Positions 7,859 to 16,461 of a DNA stretch of 64,000 nucleotides are shown piece after piece. Under the pieces are notes generated by a model. The model worked only from the letters and a program-made list of their open reading frames with translations. It did no database searches and was not told the DNA's origin. Numbering within the stretch: the first letter of the stretch is position 1; each line of letters starts with the position of its first letter. The DNA lies in NCBI GenBank assembly GCA_038250675.1, contig JBBSCB010000016.1, positions 1-64,000 of the forward strand, written 5' to 3'. This DNA comes from JAICUF01 sp038250675. GTDB lineage: Bacteria; Gemmatimonadota; Gemmatimonadetes; Gemmatimonadales; GWC2-71-9. Made by a program: the position numbers and the translations under genes.

Positions 7859-8866
7859 GTGGGCGATCCGCTGAGGGTGGGCATCATCGGTGGCGGGGCA
7901 ATCGTGCAGGTGGCGCACCTGCCCGTGCTCAAGAAGCTGAAGCACGTTGAGGTGCGCGCGATCTGCGACACCGACCTGCCCAAGGCCCGCGCACTCGCGG
8001 ACCGCTTCAACATCAAGGACGCATTCGACGACATCGAAGAGCTCCTCCGCTACGAGGAACTGGATGCGCTCGTAATCTGTACGCCCAACCATCTCCACGA
8101 GTCGCACATCCTCGCGGCGCTCTCGGCCGACCTGCACGTCCTGGTGGAGAAACCGTTCGCGCCGACGGCGGCAAGCGCGCAGAAGATCGCGCGCGCCGCG
8201 GAACGCCGCGAGCGGGTCGTCATGGTGGGGATGAACCATCGATACCGGCCCGACGTGCAGATCGTCCGCAGCTTTGTGCAGAGTGGAGAGCTCGGCGCCG
8301 TGGACAGCGTGCGCGGGAGCTGGCACGTCTTCCGTCCCAGCCGTGCGCAGCTGGGCTGGCGTCAGCGCCGGGAGCTGTCCGGCGGCGGCGTGATGCTTGA
8401 CCTCGGCCTCTCGGTGGTCGACCTCGCGCTCTGGCTCGCCGGTAATCCGCGGCCGGTCCGGGTGAGTGCGTCACTCAACTTTCCCGCACGGTCCACCGTG
8501 GAAGAATCCGGCAGCGCCTTCGTCATCTGCGAGAACGGTACGTCGGTCTTTCTCGACGTCACGTGGCGCCATTTCGGGGACGGCGAGCGGTTCGGCGTCG
8601 GGATCCGCGGCAGCAAGGGAACCGCGTCGATCAATCCGCTGACGGTCTGGAAGGATCTGAACGGGGTGCCGGCGGATGTCTCGCCCACCGGATCGGTCGG
8701 CCGCGAGAATGCGTTCACCGCGTCGTACCGCGCTGAGTGGGCCCACTTCCTGGCCGCCGTCGCGGGTGACGCCAAGCCACCGACCCTGCAGGACCACGTG
8801 ACGCTGCACAAGGTGATCGACGCGATCTACCGGTCGGCCACCGATGGCCGAGACGTAATCCTCTAG
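7859..8866 (+). CDS. Gfo/Idh/MocA family oxidoreductase
   Basis: The 335-residue protein has an N-terminal Rossmann fold with the dinucleotide loop GIIGGGAIVQ (residues 8-17). It carries the family EKP motif (LVEKPFAP), whose lysine takes part in catalysis, and the C-terminal alpha/beta domain. Such enzymes oxidise or epimerise sugars, inositols or related alcohols with NAD(P). The substrate cannot be inferred and the neighbours give no clue. The GTG start is preceded by the strong Shine-Dalgarno GGAGGAGG. It converges with the MBL-fold gene, 22 nt apart. Confidence 0.92.
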   Translation: MGDPLRVGIIGGGAIVQVAHLPVLKKLKHVEVRAICDTDLPKARALADRFNIKDAFDDIEELLRYEELDALVICTPNHLHESHILAALSADLHVLVEKPFAPTAASAQKIARAAERRERVVMVGMNHRYRPDVQIVRSFVQSGELGAVDSVRGSWHVFRPSRAQLGWRQRRELSGGGVMLDLGLSVVDLALWLAGNPRPVRVSASLNFPARSTVEESGSAFVICENGTSVFLDVTWRHFGDGERFGVGIRGSKGTASINPLTVWKDLNGVPADVSPTGSVGRENAFTASYRAEWAHFLAAVAGDAKPPTLQDHVTLHKVIDAIYRSATDGRDVIL

Positions 8867-8888
8867 CCGCCGCGCCGGCGCCGCGCGC

Positions 8889-9752
8889 TCAGAGCGTCAG
8901 CGTCAGCCCTTCAGCGGCGGCGACGACCTCCAGCGCGGCGCCCGACTCCGCGGCATAGGCAATTGCCTGCGCCAACATGCGATCCACATCGGTGTCGGTA
9001 TGCTCCGGCTCATGGTGGAACAGCACGAGTCGGCGGCACCCCGCTTCGCGGGCCAGATCGATCGCCTCGGTCGGGGTTGAGTGGCCCCAGCCGGCGCGTG
9101 CCTCGATCATCGATTCCGAATACATCGCGTCGTGCACCAGCGTGTCGACGCCCGCCAGGAACGCCAGCAACTCGTCGCGCCACGCCGGGCCCACGTCATA
9201 CGTCCCGCCAGGTCCCAGCTCGTTGTCGGTGAGATAGGCTAGCTCGCGACCGCCGCCGACCGGGCAGAGCCGGTACCCGAAGGCGGTGCCGGGGTGGCGC
9301 AGCCGGAACGCCCGGACGTCAAACCCGTCAATCTCGAATGGCCCCGCCGCGATCTCGTTGACCCGGATCGACGCCGCCAGCGCCGAGAGCGGCACGGGAA
9401 ACACCATCGGGTCCATCTGGCGGCCCAGAATCTCCTCCAGCGGCACGCCGGTCTGTGCGGCCCCGTACACGGTCAGGGAATTGCCCGGGAGACTGAGCGG
9501 CTTGAAGAAGGGAAGCCCCTGGATATGGTCCCAGTGGGTGTGGGAGAGCAGTAGTTCGGCGCGGACCCGGCGCTCGGGCGCGCGCATGAGTTCATGGCCC
9601 AGGCATCGGAGACCACTGCCGGCATCGAGGATGACGAGCGGGCCGGGCCCCGTGAGCGTGATACAGGGCGTGTTGCCACCGTAGCGCGCCGTTTCCGGGC
9701 CGGGCGTCGGAATGGACCCACGCGTGCCCCAGAACGTGACTTCGTACGTCAC
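8889..9752 (-). CDS. MBL-fold metallo-hydrolase
   Basis: With the GTG at 9752 the protein has 287 residues and begins MTYEVTFWGTRGSIPTPGPE, the usual start of this metallo-beta-lactamase-fold group. HTHWDH at residues 71-76 supplies the first zinc ligands. Later His and Asp residues (in LTDNE, HDAMYSE and FHHEP) complete a two-metal site. Related proteins are phosphodiesterases or other hydrolases; no substrate can be given. The open frame continues 23 codons upstream, but that part has no similarity. It lies 95 nt downstream of the Crp/Fnr gene on the same strand and may share its transcript. Confidence 0.9.
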   Translation of the reverse strand: MTYEVTFWGTRGSIPTPGPETARYGGNTPCITLTGPGPLVILDAGSGLRCLGHELMRAPERRVRAELLLSHTHWDHIQGLPFFKPLSLPGNSLTVYGAAQTGVPLEEILGRQMDPMVFPVPLSALAASIRVNEIAAGPFEIDGFDVRAFRLRHPGTAFGYRLCPVGGGRELAYLTDNELGPGGTYDVGPAWRDELLAFLAGVDTLVHDAMYSESMIEARAGWGHSTPTEAIDLAREAGCRRLVLFHHEPEHTDTDVDRMLAQAIAYAAESGAALEVVAAAEGLTLTL

Positions 9753-9847
9753 GGCGCTGTCGATCTGATTGCCGCGGGCATGATGGAAAATGGTACGCTG
9801 GGCGCGCCCCGTCGGCGGCAATGGTCACCGGCGACGGGTGAGCCCGG

Positions 9848-10525
9848 TCACGAACGGCGGGCGGCGAGCATCAGCGAATGCCGGTCCTTCAGCGTGACGT
9901 CCTTGCGAGTCACCGAGATGATGTCGCGCTCGACGAGATTGCGCATGGTGCGGGAGACCGTCTCGCGGCTCGATCCGATCATCTGTGCGATGGTATGATG
10001 GGTCAGCTTGCGGGTGATCCGGTCGCCGCCTTCGTCTTCCGCCATCCGGAGGAGCAGGTGCGCCACCCGTCCGTTGACGTCGAGCAGCACGAGACTGCCG
10101 ATCTTCTCGTCCGCGCGTCGCAGCCGGCGTGAGATTTCCTTCAGCAGCGCGATACCCACCTCCGGCGACTGTCGGAGCCGCGCGTGGAAGTCCTCGCGCC
10201 GGAGCACCAGCAGGTTCGAGTCGTCCATCGCGATGACGTGCGCCGATCGCGGCTCCTCGTCGATCACCGCCATCTCGCCGAAGAAGCTTCCCTCGCCCAG
10301 CACCGAGAGGATCACTTCACGACCGTCCTCGGCGATGAGCACCACCTTCACCTGGCCGCCGGCCACGAGGTAGAGCGAATCGCCCGGGTCGTCCTCGAAG
10401 ACGATGACGCTGCCTTTGGGATAGCTGCGCTCGCGGGTGAGGTCGGCAAACGCGGTCAGGTCCGACTGGGCCAGCCCCGAAAAGAGCGGGACCTTCCTCA
10501 GAACCTCCATCGGAGTCAAGGGCAC
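9848..10525 (-). CDS. Crp/Fnr family transcriptional regulator
   Basis: The 225-residue protein has an N-terminal cyclic-nucleotide-binding fold (residues about 10-125, with GEGSFFGEMAVIDEEPRSA in the ligand-loop position). A C-terminal winged helix follows, with the recognition helix in QMIGSSRETVSRTMRNL. The RSA after the loop resembles the phosphate-binding cassette, so a cyclic nucleotide ligand is possible. There is no N-terminal cysteine set of the FNR type. The GTG start has GAGG 5 nt upstream and is served by the best promoter in the window. The regulon is unknown. Confidence 0.94.
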   Translation of the reverse strand: MPLTPMEVLRKVPLFSGLAQSDLTAFADLTRERSYPKGSVIVFEDDPGDSLYLVAGGQVKVVLIAEDGREVILSVLGEGSFFGEMAVIDEEPRSAHVIAMDDSNLLVLRREDFHARLRQSPEVGIALLKEISRRLRRADEKIGSLVLLDVNGRVAHLLLRMAEDEGGDRITRKLTHHTIAQMIGSSRETVSRTMRNLVERDIISVTRKDVTLKDRHSLMLAARRS

Positions 10526-10569
10526 GCGAGCCTCATGGTCGTGAAAATGAAACGGAAGTGTATGGGGTC

Positions 10570-10598
10570 ATGATACTTGCGGCTTCGGTGCCTGTCAA
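10570..10598 (-). promoter_or_regulatory. Near-consensus promoter of the Crp/Fnr gene
   Basis: On the minus strand TTGACA (10598-10593) and TATCAT (10575-10570) are separated by exactly 17 nt. They match the sigma-70 consensus at 6 of 6 and 5 of 6 positions. The predicted start near 10563 gives a leader of about 38 nt before the GTG. No clear Crp-type palindrome is seen at the promoter. Confidence 0.72.
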
Positions 10599-10620
10599 TC
10601 ATGCCTCCGGCCGGGCCGGC

Positions 10621-10650
10621 TTGCTGCGGGGGGGACCGCGTCGCTAGATT
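10621..10650 (+). promoter_or_regulatory. Candidate promoter of the rpmE-prfA run
   Basis: TTGCTG (10621-10626) and TAGATT (10645-10650) are 18 nt apart in the region between the divergent Crp/Fnr and rpmE genes. The -10 box matches at 4 of 6 positions. It would give a leader of about 65 nt for rpmE. Confidence 0.4.
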
Positions 10651-10721
10651 CCACGGCTGACCAGGAAGCAGAATGCCAGTCGGAGCGGGGTTCGCGCTCC
10701 GGCCTCATGCGAGGAGTGACC

Positions 10722-10937
10722 GTGAAGGCCGATCTTCATCCCAGGTACCAGAAACTGACCGTGCAGTGCGCCTGCGGGAATACGTTCGAGACCCGCTCGA
10801 CCTCCGACAATATCCATGTCGAAGTCTGCGCGCAGTGCCATCCCTACTTTACCGGCAAGCAGCGGATGATCGACACCGCCGGCCGGGTCGACCGGTTCCG
10901 CCGGAGGTATCAGACCGACGCCACGGCCAAGGCGTAG
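10722..10937 (+). CDS. rpmE: 50S ribosomal protein L31
   Basis: The 71-residue protein is L31 of the zinc-binding type: CAC at the first knuckle and CAQC at the second supply the cysteine pairs. The GTG at 10722 is preferred over the ATG at 10707, because GAGGAG sits 5 nt before it and the protein then begins MKADLHPRYQ as in the family. L31 helps join the ribosomal subunits. It heads a run with prfA and prmC, as in many bacteria. Confidence 0.95.
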   Translation: MKADLHPRYQKLTVQCACGNTFETRSTSDNIHVEVCAQCHPYFTGKQRMIDTAGRVDRFRRRYQTDATAKA

Positions 10938-10940
10938 CTC

Positions 10941-11999
10941 GTGGAGGCTCGACTCCGCCAGGCGCTCGGCCGGGCGGAGGAGGTCGCCCGGCTGCTGACC
11001 GATCCCGCCGTGACGCGAGACCCGGGCCAGCTCAAGCTGCTGGGCCGCGAGCATACCCGGCTGGTGCCGATCGTCCGGGTGGCGGAGCGCCTCGAGCGCC
11101 TGAAGGATGAGCTGGCGCAGGCTCGGGAGATGGCTGATGAAGCCGATCCCGAGCTTGTTGCGTTGGCCCGGGCCGATCTGGCCCATCTCCCCGATGATGT
11201 TGCCGGACTCGAGGCGGAACTGCACGACCTCCTCCTGCCACGCGATCCGCACGACGATCGCGATGCCATCATCGAAATTCGCGCCGGCACCGGCGGCGAT
11301 GAAGCCGCTCTGTTCGCGGCCGATCTGTACCGGATGTACCAGCGCTACGCCGAGCGGCATCGGCTGAGCTGGGAGCCGATCACGCTCAGCGACGGCAGTC
11401 TCGGCGGGCTGAAGGAGGCGGTCGTCGCGGTGCGCGGAGCCGAGGCCTACGGCCTGCTCCGCCGGGAGTCGGGGGTGCATCGTGTGCAGCGCGTTCCGGC
11501 GACGGAGACGCAGGGGCGCATCCACACGTCGGCGGCGACGGTGGCGGTCCTTCCCGAGGCGGAGGAGGTCGACGTCCGCATCGACCCGCAGGACCTCAAG
11601 ATCGATGTGTTCCGCTCGTCGGGGCCGGGTGGACAGAGCGTGAACACGACCGACAGCGCCGTGCGCATCACCCATCTGCCGACCGGGCTCGTGGTCAGCC
11701 AGCAGGACCAGAAATCGCAGCTGCAGAACAAGATTAAGGGAATGGAAGTGCTCCGGGCCCGTCTGCTCGACCGGATGATCGCGGAGCAGGAGGCGGCGCG
11801 GTCGCAGGAACGGCGCTCGATGGTGGGGACGGGGGACCGTTCCGCGAAAATCCGGACCTACAACTATCCCCAGAGCCGGGTGACGGATCATCGGATCAAT
11901 CTCTCGGTCCACAATCTGGCGGACGTCGTGAACGGACAACTCGACGAACTGGTGGATGCGTTGCGGATGGCCAGCCGGCAGGAGCAGCTCGATGCCTGA
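10941..11999 (+). CDS. prfA: Peptide chain release factor 1
   Basis: The 352-residue protein carries the peptidyl-tRNA hydrolysis motif GGQ in GPGGQSVNTTDSAVR and the stop-codon recognition tripeptide PAT (in RVPATETQ). PAT marks RF1, which reads UAA and UAG; RF2 would have SPF. GTG is the start, 3 nt after the rpmE stop. It overlaps prmC, whose product methylates this GGQ glutamine. Confidence 0.97.
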   Translation: MEARLRQALGRAEEVARLLTDPAVTRDPGQLKLLGREHTRLVPIVRVAERLERLKDELAQAREMADEADPELVALARADLAHLPDDVAGLEAELHDLLLPRDPHDDRDAIIEIRAGTGGDEAALFAADLYRMYQRYAERHRLSWEPITLSDGSLGGLKEAVVAVRGAEAYGLLRRESGVHRVQRVPATETQGRIHTSAATVAVLPEAEEVDVRIDPQDLKIDVFRSSGPGGQSVNTTDSAVRITHLPTGLVVSQQDQKSQLQNKIKGMEVLRARLLDRMIAEQEAARSQERRSMVGTGDRSAKIRTYNYPQSRVTDHRINLSVHNLADVVNGQLDELVDALRMASRQEQLDA

Positions 12000-12849
12000 C
12001 GCCGCGGTGCAACCGCTTGGCGATGTCCTGGCCGGCGCCCGCCGCCGGTTGCTGGATGCCGGTATCGAGCACGCCGCGCGCGAGGCATCGCGGCTCTGGG
12101 CCGCGGTCTCGGGTGGCATGCCTGGCGCGGCCGCCCGGGAGCGGGAGCGGCCGGTCAGCGACGCCGAGGTGTCTGCGTTTGACGCCGCCGTCCATCGCCG
12201 TGCCGGCGGCGAGCCGGCGGCGTACGTCACCGGGCTCGGTGGCTTCCGCTTTCTGGAGCTCGCCTGCGATCGCCGCGCGCTGATCCCGCGGCCGGAGACG
12301 GAGGGGCTGGTGGAGCGCGTGCTCGATCGCGCTCCCGCCGGCCGCGTCGCGGACATCGGCACGGGCACCGGCTGCATCGCGCTCAGTCTTGCGCTCGAAG
12401 GACCGTACGAGCAGGTGCTGGCGGTGGATCGCTCAGGCGAGGCGCTGGCCCTGGCCCGGGCGAATGCGGAGCGGCAGTCGGCGCGGGTGGCGTTGGTCGA
12501 AGGGGACCTGGTGACGGCACTCGCCCAGGACTGCCTGGACGCGCTGGTGTCCAATCCGCCCTATCTTTCGGCGGACGAGTATGCGGCGCTCGATCCGGGT
12601 GTGCGCGACTGGGAGCCGATGGCGGCCCTGGTGAGCGGTGCGGACGGCATGGACGCAACCTTCCGCCTGCTGGACGAGGGCCGCCGGGTGGTCAAGGCGG
12701 GCGGGTGGGTGGCACTGGAGGTTGATTGTACCCGGGCGACGGCCGTCGCCCGGCGCGCCTCGGCGCTCGGCTGGCGCGACGTGGCCGTGGAGGCGGACCT
12801 TTTCGGGCGCGAGCGGTATCTGCTCGCGCGAAGGAGTGCGGAATCGTGA
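11992..12849 (+). CDS. prmC: Release factor glutamine N5-methyltransferase
   Basis: The 285-residue SAM-dependent enzyme has the substrate motif NPPY (VSNPPYLS), which holds the glutamine side chain. Its SAM-binding segment reads VADIGTGTGCIALSLAL, and the N-terminal helical domain leads up to RPETEGLVE. It methylates the GGQ glutamine of release factors. The ATG at 11992 overlaps the 3' end of prfA by 8 nt; the longer open frame inside prfA is not family-like. Confidence 0.96.
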   Translation: MPDAAVQPLGDVLAGARRRLLDAGIEHAAREASRLWAAVSGGMPGAAARERERPVSDAEVSAFDAAVHRRAGGEPAAYVTGLGGFRFLELACDRRALIPRPETEGLVERVLDRAPAGRVADIGTGTGCIALSLALEGPYEQVLAVDRSGEALALARANAERQSARVALVEGDLVTALAQDCLDALVSNPPYLSADEYAALDPGVRDWEPMAALVSGADGMDATFRLLDEGRRVVKAGGWVALEVDCTRATAVARRASALGWRDVAVEADLFGRERYLLARRSAES

Positions 12850-13199
12850 TCTGGGACAAGGCACAGGAGCTCGGCCGTCTGATCGGGCAGTCGACGGAGT
12901 ATCAGACACTGCGACGGGCCGAGGCGGCGCTTCGCGACGACAAGGAAACCGTTGCGAAGCTCGACCAGATTCAGACGCTCGCGCGTCAGGTGGATCAGCT
13001 CGTCGCCACCGGCCAGATGCCGGATGAGCAGACGGCCGAGGCCTACGAGACGGCGGTGCGGGATCTCGAGATAAGCCCCACCGGTCAGGCCTACGTCGTG
13101 GCTCGCTCCAACTTCGAAAAGGTCATGACCAAGGTGAATCAGCAGATCAGCGAAGGCATGGAGCGGGGAGCCACCAGCAACATCATCACGCTGGCGTGA
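12846..13199 (+). CDS. YlbF/YmcA family regulator
   Basis: The 117-residue, largely helical protein resembles the YlbF/YmcA (Com_YlbF) family. It has a central charged helix (DDKETVAKLDQIQTLARQVDQL) and the C-terminal segment YVVARSNFEKVMTKVNQQISEG. In Bacillus, YlbF, YmcA and YaaT form a complex that adjusts RNase Y activity and sporulation or competence. A single member in a diderm probably has another, unknown role. GTG overlaps the prmC stop (GTGA), and its stop overlaps tmk. Confidence 0.8.
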   Translation: MIWDKAQELGRLIGQSTEYQTLRRAEAALRDDKETVAKLDQIQTLARQVDQLVATGQMPDEQTAEAYETAVRDLEISPTGQAYVVARSNFEKVMTKVNQQISEGMERGATSNIITLA

Positions 13200-13837
13200 G
13201 CGCGCCGGGCTTCTTTCTGGTCCTTGAGGGCCCGGAAGGGGCCGGCAAATCGACGCTCGGCGCGGCTCTTGCAGCCCGGCTCCGCGCCGCCGGCATCGAG
13301 CCGGTGCTGGTGCGGGAGCCGGGCGGCACGCCGGTTGCCGAGCGGGTGCGCGAGATGCTGCTCGATCCGGCGATCCGTATCGACGGGCCGGCCGAGCTCC
13401 TCCTCATGACCGCCGCGCGTGCCAGTCTGGTTGCTGAAGTCATCGGGCCGGCGCTGGCTGCAGGGCGAACGGTGATCTCGGATCGTTTCGATCTGTCCAC
13501 GATGGCCTACCAGATCGCCGGTCGCGGACTCGATCGGGACATGGTGACGGAGGTCAATCGCGCCGCCACTGGGGGGTTGACCCCCGATCTGACACTGGTG
13601 CTGGACGTCCCGCTCGCCACCGGCTGGTCGCGACAGGAGACCGCCGGCAAGTCGCGTGACCGCATGGAGCGGGAGAGTGGGGCATTTCACCAGCGTGTCG
13701 CCGCCGCGTATCTGGCGGCCACCGGGCCGGCCATGCGACATCTGGACGGGGCCCGGCCACCCGCGGCGGTACTTGACGACGCCTGGCGGGTGCTGAGCGC
13801 GGCGCGGCCGGAAACTTTTGGCGGCGCAAGCGGTTAG
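13196..13837 (+). CDS. tmk: Thymidylate kinase
   Basis: The 213-residue protein has the P-loop GPEGAGKST (residues 12-20), the DRF motif in ISDRFDLSTMAYQ and REPGGTP near the substrate site, all typical of TMP kinase. It phosphorylates dTMP to dTDP. The GTG start overlaps the YlbF-like gene by 4 nt. Length equals the family norm. Confidence 0.96.
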   Translation: MSAPGFFLVLEGPEGAGKSTLGAALAARLRAAGIEPVLVREPGGTPVAERVREMLLDPAIRIDGPAELLLMTAARASLVAEVIGPALAAGRTVISDRFDLSTMAYQIAGRGLDRDMVTEVNRAATGGLTPDLTLVLDVPLATGWSRQETAGKSRDRMERESGAFHQRVAAAYLAATGPAMRHLDGARPPAAVLDDAWRVLSAARPETFGGASG

Positions 13838-13928
13838 ATACGAATGGGACTGATGCAGGAATGGAACTGATCAACGGCGCACTGTCGCGCCGGCCGTGGG
13901 CGGGGGCGCATCCCGTGTGGAGGATCTC

Positions 13929-15575
13929 ATGAAGCAGCGGTGGGGAGTCATCGGCGTGGTCGCCGTGTTGTCATTCGCCAGCGGCGGGTGGTTGCTGCAG
14001 CGCAGCTCGGGCGCCCTGGGCACGACCTACGAGCAGGAGCGGCTGTTCAACGACGTCATGTCGCACGTCAGCAGCTACTACGTCGACTCGATTCCCGACA
14101 GCTCGCTGTATCGCAGGGCCACCGACGGTATGCTGGGTGAGCTGAAGGACCCCTACTCTGTGCTGCTCACCGGCGATGACTATCGCCAGCTCACCGAACA
14201 GACCTCGGGAAACTACGCCGGCCTGGGCATACAGATCGATGTGCGGAACGGCTGGATCACCGTGATCGCGCCGCTGCCGGAAACGCCGGCGGAGCGCGCC
14301 GGCATTCAGACCGGCGATCAGATCGTCGAAGTCGACGGTCGGTCCACCGAGGGCTGGAACAGCGAGGAGGCGGTCAAGGCGCTCCGCGGCGCGCCCGGGT
14401 CCACGGTCCGCATCACGGTGCGGCGCGTGGGGCTGGGGCAGGTGCTGCCCTACGTTCTGACGCGAGCCACGATCCATCAGCGATCGGTGCCGAGCGGAAC
14501 GATGTTCGATGGCGGCGTGGGCTATATCTCGCTGACCGGCGTCGCGGAGACGTCGGCGGAGGAGTTGAAGGACGAGATCACGTCCATGCGCGGGAAGGGC
14601 ATGAAGGAGATGATCTTCGACCTGCGGCGCAATCCCGGCGGATTGCTCGACCAGGGCGTCAAGGTTGCGGACCTGTTCCTCGATCCCAAACAGGAGATCG
14701 TGTCGACACGCGGTCGGACTCGGAGCGCGTCACAGGAATTCTACGACCAGGCGCGCCAGCTCTGGCCGGAGATGCCGATCGTGGTACTGGTCGATGAAGG
14801 GACCGCGAGCGCGGCGGAAATCGTCGCGGGTGCGCTGCAGGACCACGATCGCGCGGTCGTCGTGGGCTCGCCCACGTTCGGCAAGGGGCTGGTGCAGACG
14901 CTGTATCCGCTCGCCGACGGCGTGGCGCTCAAGCTCACGACGGCGCGGTGGTTCACGCCCAGCGGCCGGACCATCCAGCGGACGGCCAAGGACCAGGAGG
15001 ACCAGATCCGCCAGGCCATCGCCGACGGGACGATCGCCCCGCGCGATTCGCTGACGCCGCCGCCGGACACCTCGATCAAGGCCCGTCCGATCTTCCACAC
15101 CGACGCGGGCCGGGTGGTCCGCGGCGGCGGCGGGATCGTGCCCGACGCCCTGGTCCGGAGCGACACGCTCTCGGCAGCGGAGAAGGAATTTGCGCGGGTG
15201 CTGGCAGAGAAGGCCGGCATCTACCGGGACGTGCTCACGAGCTACGCGCTGTCCATGAAGCAGAAGGGCGGCATCACCTCGGAGAGTTTCCGGGTGACGC
15301 CGGAGATGCACAATCAGGTGTATCAGCGGCTTCAGGCGCGCGGGGTGTCGATCGCCAAGCCGGTGTTCGATTCGGCCGCCACGCTGGTGGATCCGCAGAT
15401 CGGGTACGAGGTGGCGCGCTACGTCTTCGGCCGCCCTGCCGAGTTCAAGCGCCGCGCGGCGGACGATCCGCAGATGCAGAGTGCACTGGGCCTGCTGCAC
15501 CGGGCCCAGACCCCGGCTGAGCTGCTGACGCTCGCGGCGCCGCCGCCGGCCGCCGCGGCACCCGCGGGGAACTGA
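13929..15575 (+). CDS. S41 family C-terminal processing protease (CtpA type)
   Basis: The 548-residue protein begins with a membrane or signal helix (residues 5-22). A helical cap, a PDZ domain around residues 95-170 (YAGLGIQIDVRNGWITVIAPL) and the S41 catalytic core follow. The core has the catalytic Ser in EGTASAAEIVAGAL and the Lys in FGKGLVQ. It degrades or trims periplasmic proteins from their C-terminus. The ATG at 13929 is chosen over upstream starts because of GGAGG before it and the natural signal helix. The last 150 residues are an extra segment of unknown role. Confidence 0.92.
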   Translation: MKQRWGVIGVVAVLSFASGGWLLQRSSGALGTTYEQERLFNDVMSHVSSYYVDSIPDSSLYRRATDGMLGELKDPYSVLLTGDDYRQLTEQTSGNYAGLGIQIDVRNGWITVIAPLPETPAERAGIQTGDQIVEVDGRSTEGWNSEEAVKALRGAPGSTVRITVRRVGLGQVLPYVLTRATIHQRSVPSGTMFDGGVGYISLTGVAETSAEELKDEITSMRGKGMKEMIFDLRRNPGGLLDQGVKVADLFLDPKQEIVSTRGRTRSASQEFYDQARQLWPEMPIVVLVDEGTASAAEIVAGALQDHDRAVVVGSPTFGKGLVQTLYPLADGVALKLTTARWFTPSGRTIQRTAKDQEDQIRQAIADGTIAPRDSLTPPPDTSIKARPIFHTDAGRVVRGGGGIVPDALVRSDTLSAAEKEFARVLAEKAGIYRDVLTSYALSMKQKGGITSESFRVTPEMHNQVYQRLQARGVSIAKPVFDSAATLVDPQIGYEVARYVFGRPAEFKRRAADDPQMQSALGLLHRAQTPAELLTLAAPPPAAAAPAGN

Positions 15576-15594
15576 CGCCGGGGCCCCAGTCGCC

Positions 15595-16461
15595 ATGACG
15601 CGCGCCGTCGCGATCATGGGCGGTGGGCGGATGGGCGGTGGGCTCGCGGTTGCGCTCCAGGCGCAGGCGCGGGCCGTGACGCTGCTGGTCCGAACGCCGC
15701 GCCAGACGCCGGTGCCGGCGGTGACGGGTGAGGCCGGCTGGCGCGACACGCTGGCGGGTGCGGAGCTGGTGATCGTCGCGACGACGGACGGTGTGATCAC
15801 CGAGGTCGCGGCCCAGCTCGCCGCGCTCCGTGCCATCGGCCCGGCGCATGTTGTCCTCCACCTCTCCGGGCTGCTCGACCGGACGGCGCTCTCGCCGCTC
15901 GTGTCCAGCGGCGCAGCGCTGGGCTCGTTTCATCCCCTTCAGACCGTTGCCGATCCCAGCGGCGCGCCCGCGCGCCTGCGTGGAGCGTACGCGGGCATCG
16001 AGGGCGATGCCGCCGCGCGCGAGGCCGCCGCGCTCCTGGCCCTGGAGCTGGGGATGACGCCGGTCATGATTCCCGAGGGTGGGAAGCCGCACTACCATCT
16101 CGGCGCGACATTCGTCGCCAACTACGCCGCTTCACTGCTCTCGATTGGTCAGCGCATGGCGGAGCGGGCCGGCATCGACCCGGCGCTGGCGTCGCGGATC
16201 TACGCGCCGCTGCTCAGCGGTGCGGCCGGGAACCTGGCCGCGCTCGGTCCGGCCGCGGCGTTGACCGGTGCGATCCGTCGCGGTGACCTCAGGACGATCG
16301 GGGCTCACCTCTCACGGCTCGATGGCCGCGAACGGCGGCTCTATTGTGATCTGGGGCTGGAGGCGCTGGGCCTGGCGCGGCAGGCGGGGCTCGCGCCGGA
16401 CGTCTCCGACCGGGTCGCAGCACTACTCACCGCGGACGGGTCCGGCGCTACTGATCGATGA
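15595..16461 (+). CDS. Rossmann-like and DUF2520 domain-containing protein
   Basis: The 288-residue protein has an N-terminal NAD(P)-binding fold (AIMGGGRMGGGLAVAL) and a helical C-terminal DUF2520 domain starting near KPHYHLGATFVANYAASL. The overall layout resembles ketopantoate reductase or pyrroline carboxylate reductase. The reaction is unknown. In other bacteria DUF2520 proteins often sit near pantothenate genes; that is not so here. Its 3' end overlaps the convergent lolA gene by 14 nt. Confidence 0.88.
   Translation: MTRAVAIMGGGRMGGGLAVALQAQARAVTLLVRTPRQTPVPAVTGEAGWRDTLAGAELVIVATTDGVITEVAAQLAALRAIGPAHVVLHLSGLLDRTALSPLVSSGAALGSFHPLQTVADPSGAPARLRGAYAGIEGDAAAREAAALLALELGMTPVMIPEGGKPHYHLGATFVANYAASLLSIGQRMAERAGIDPALASRIYAPLLSGAAGNLAALGPAAALTGAIRRGDLRTIGAHLSRLDGRERRLYCDLGLEALGLARQAGLAPDVSDRVAALLTADGSGATDR

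Noticed and set aside
8867..8888. GC-rich palindrome between the convergent oxidoreductase and MBL genes as a bidirectional terminator
   Set aside because: Only a 10-bp self-complementary GCGCCGGCGC with no loop or T-tract is seen; such sequences are common at this GC content.
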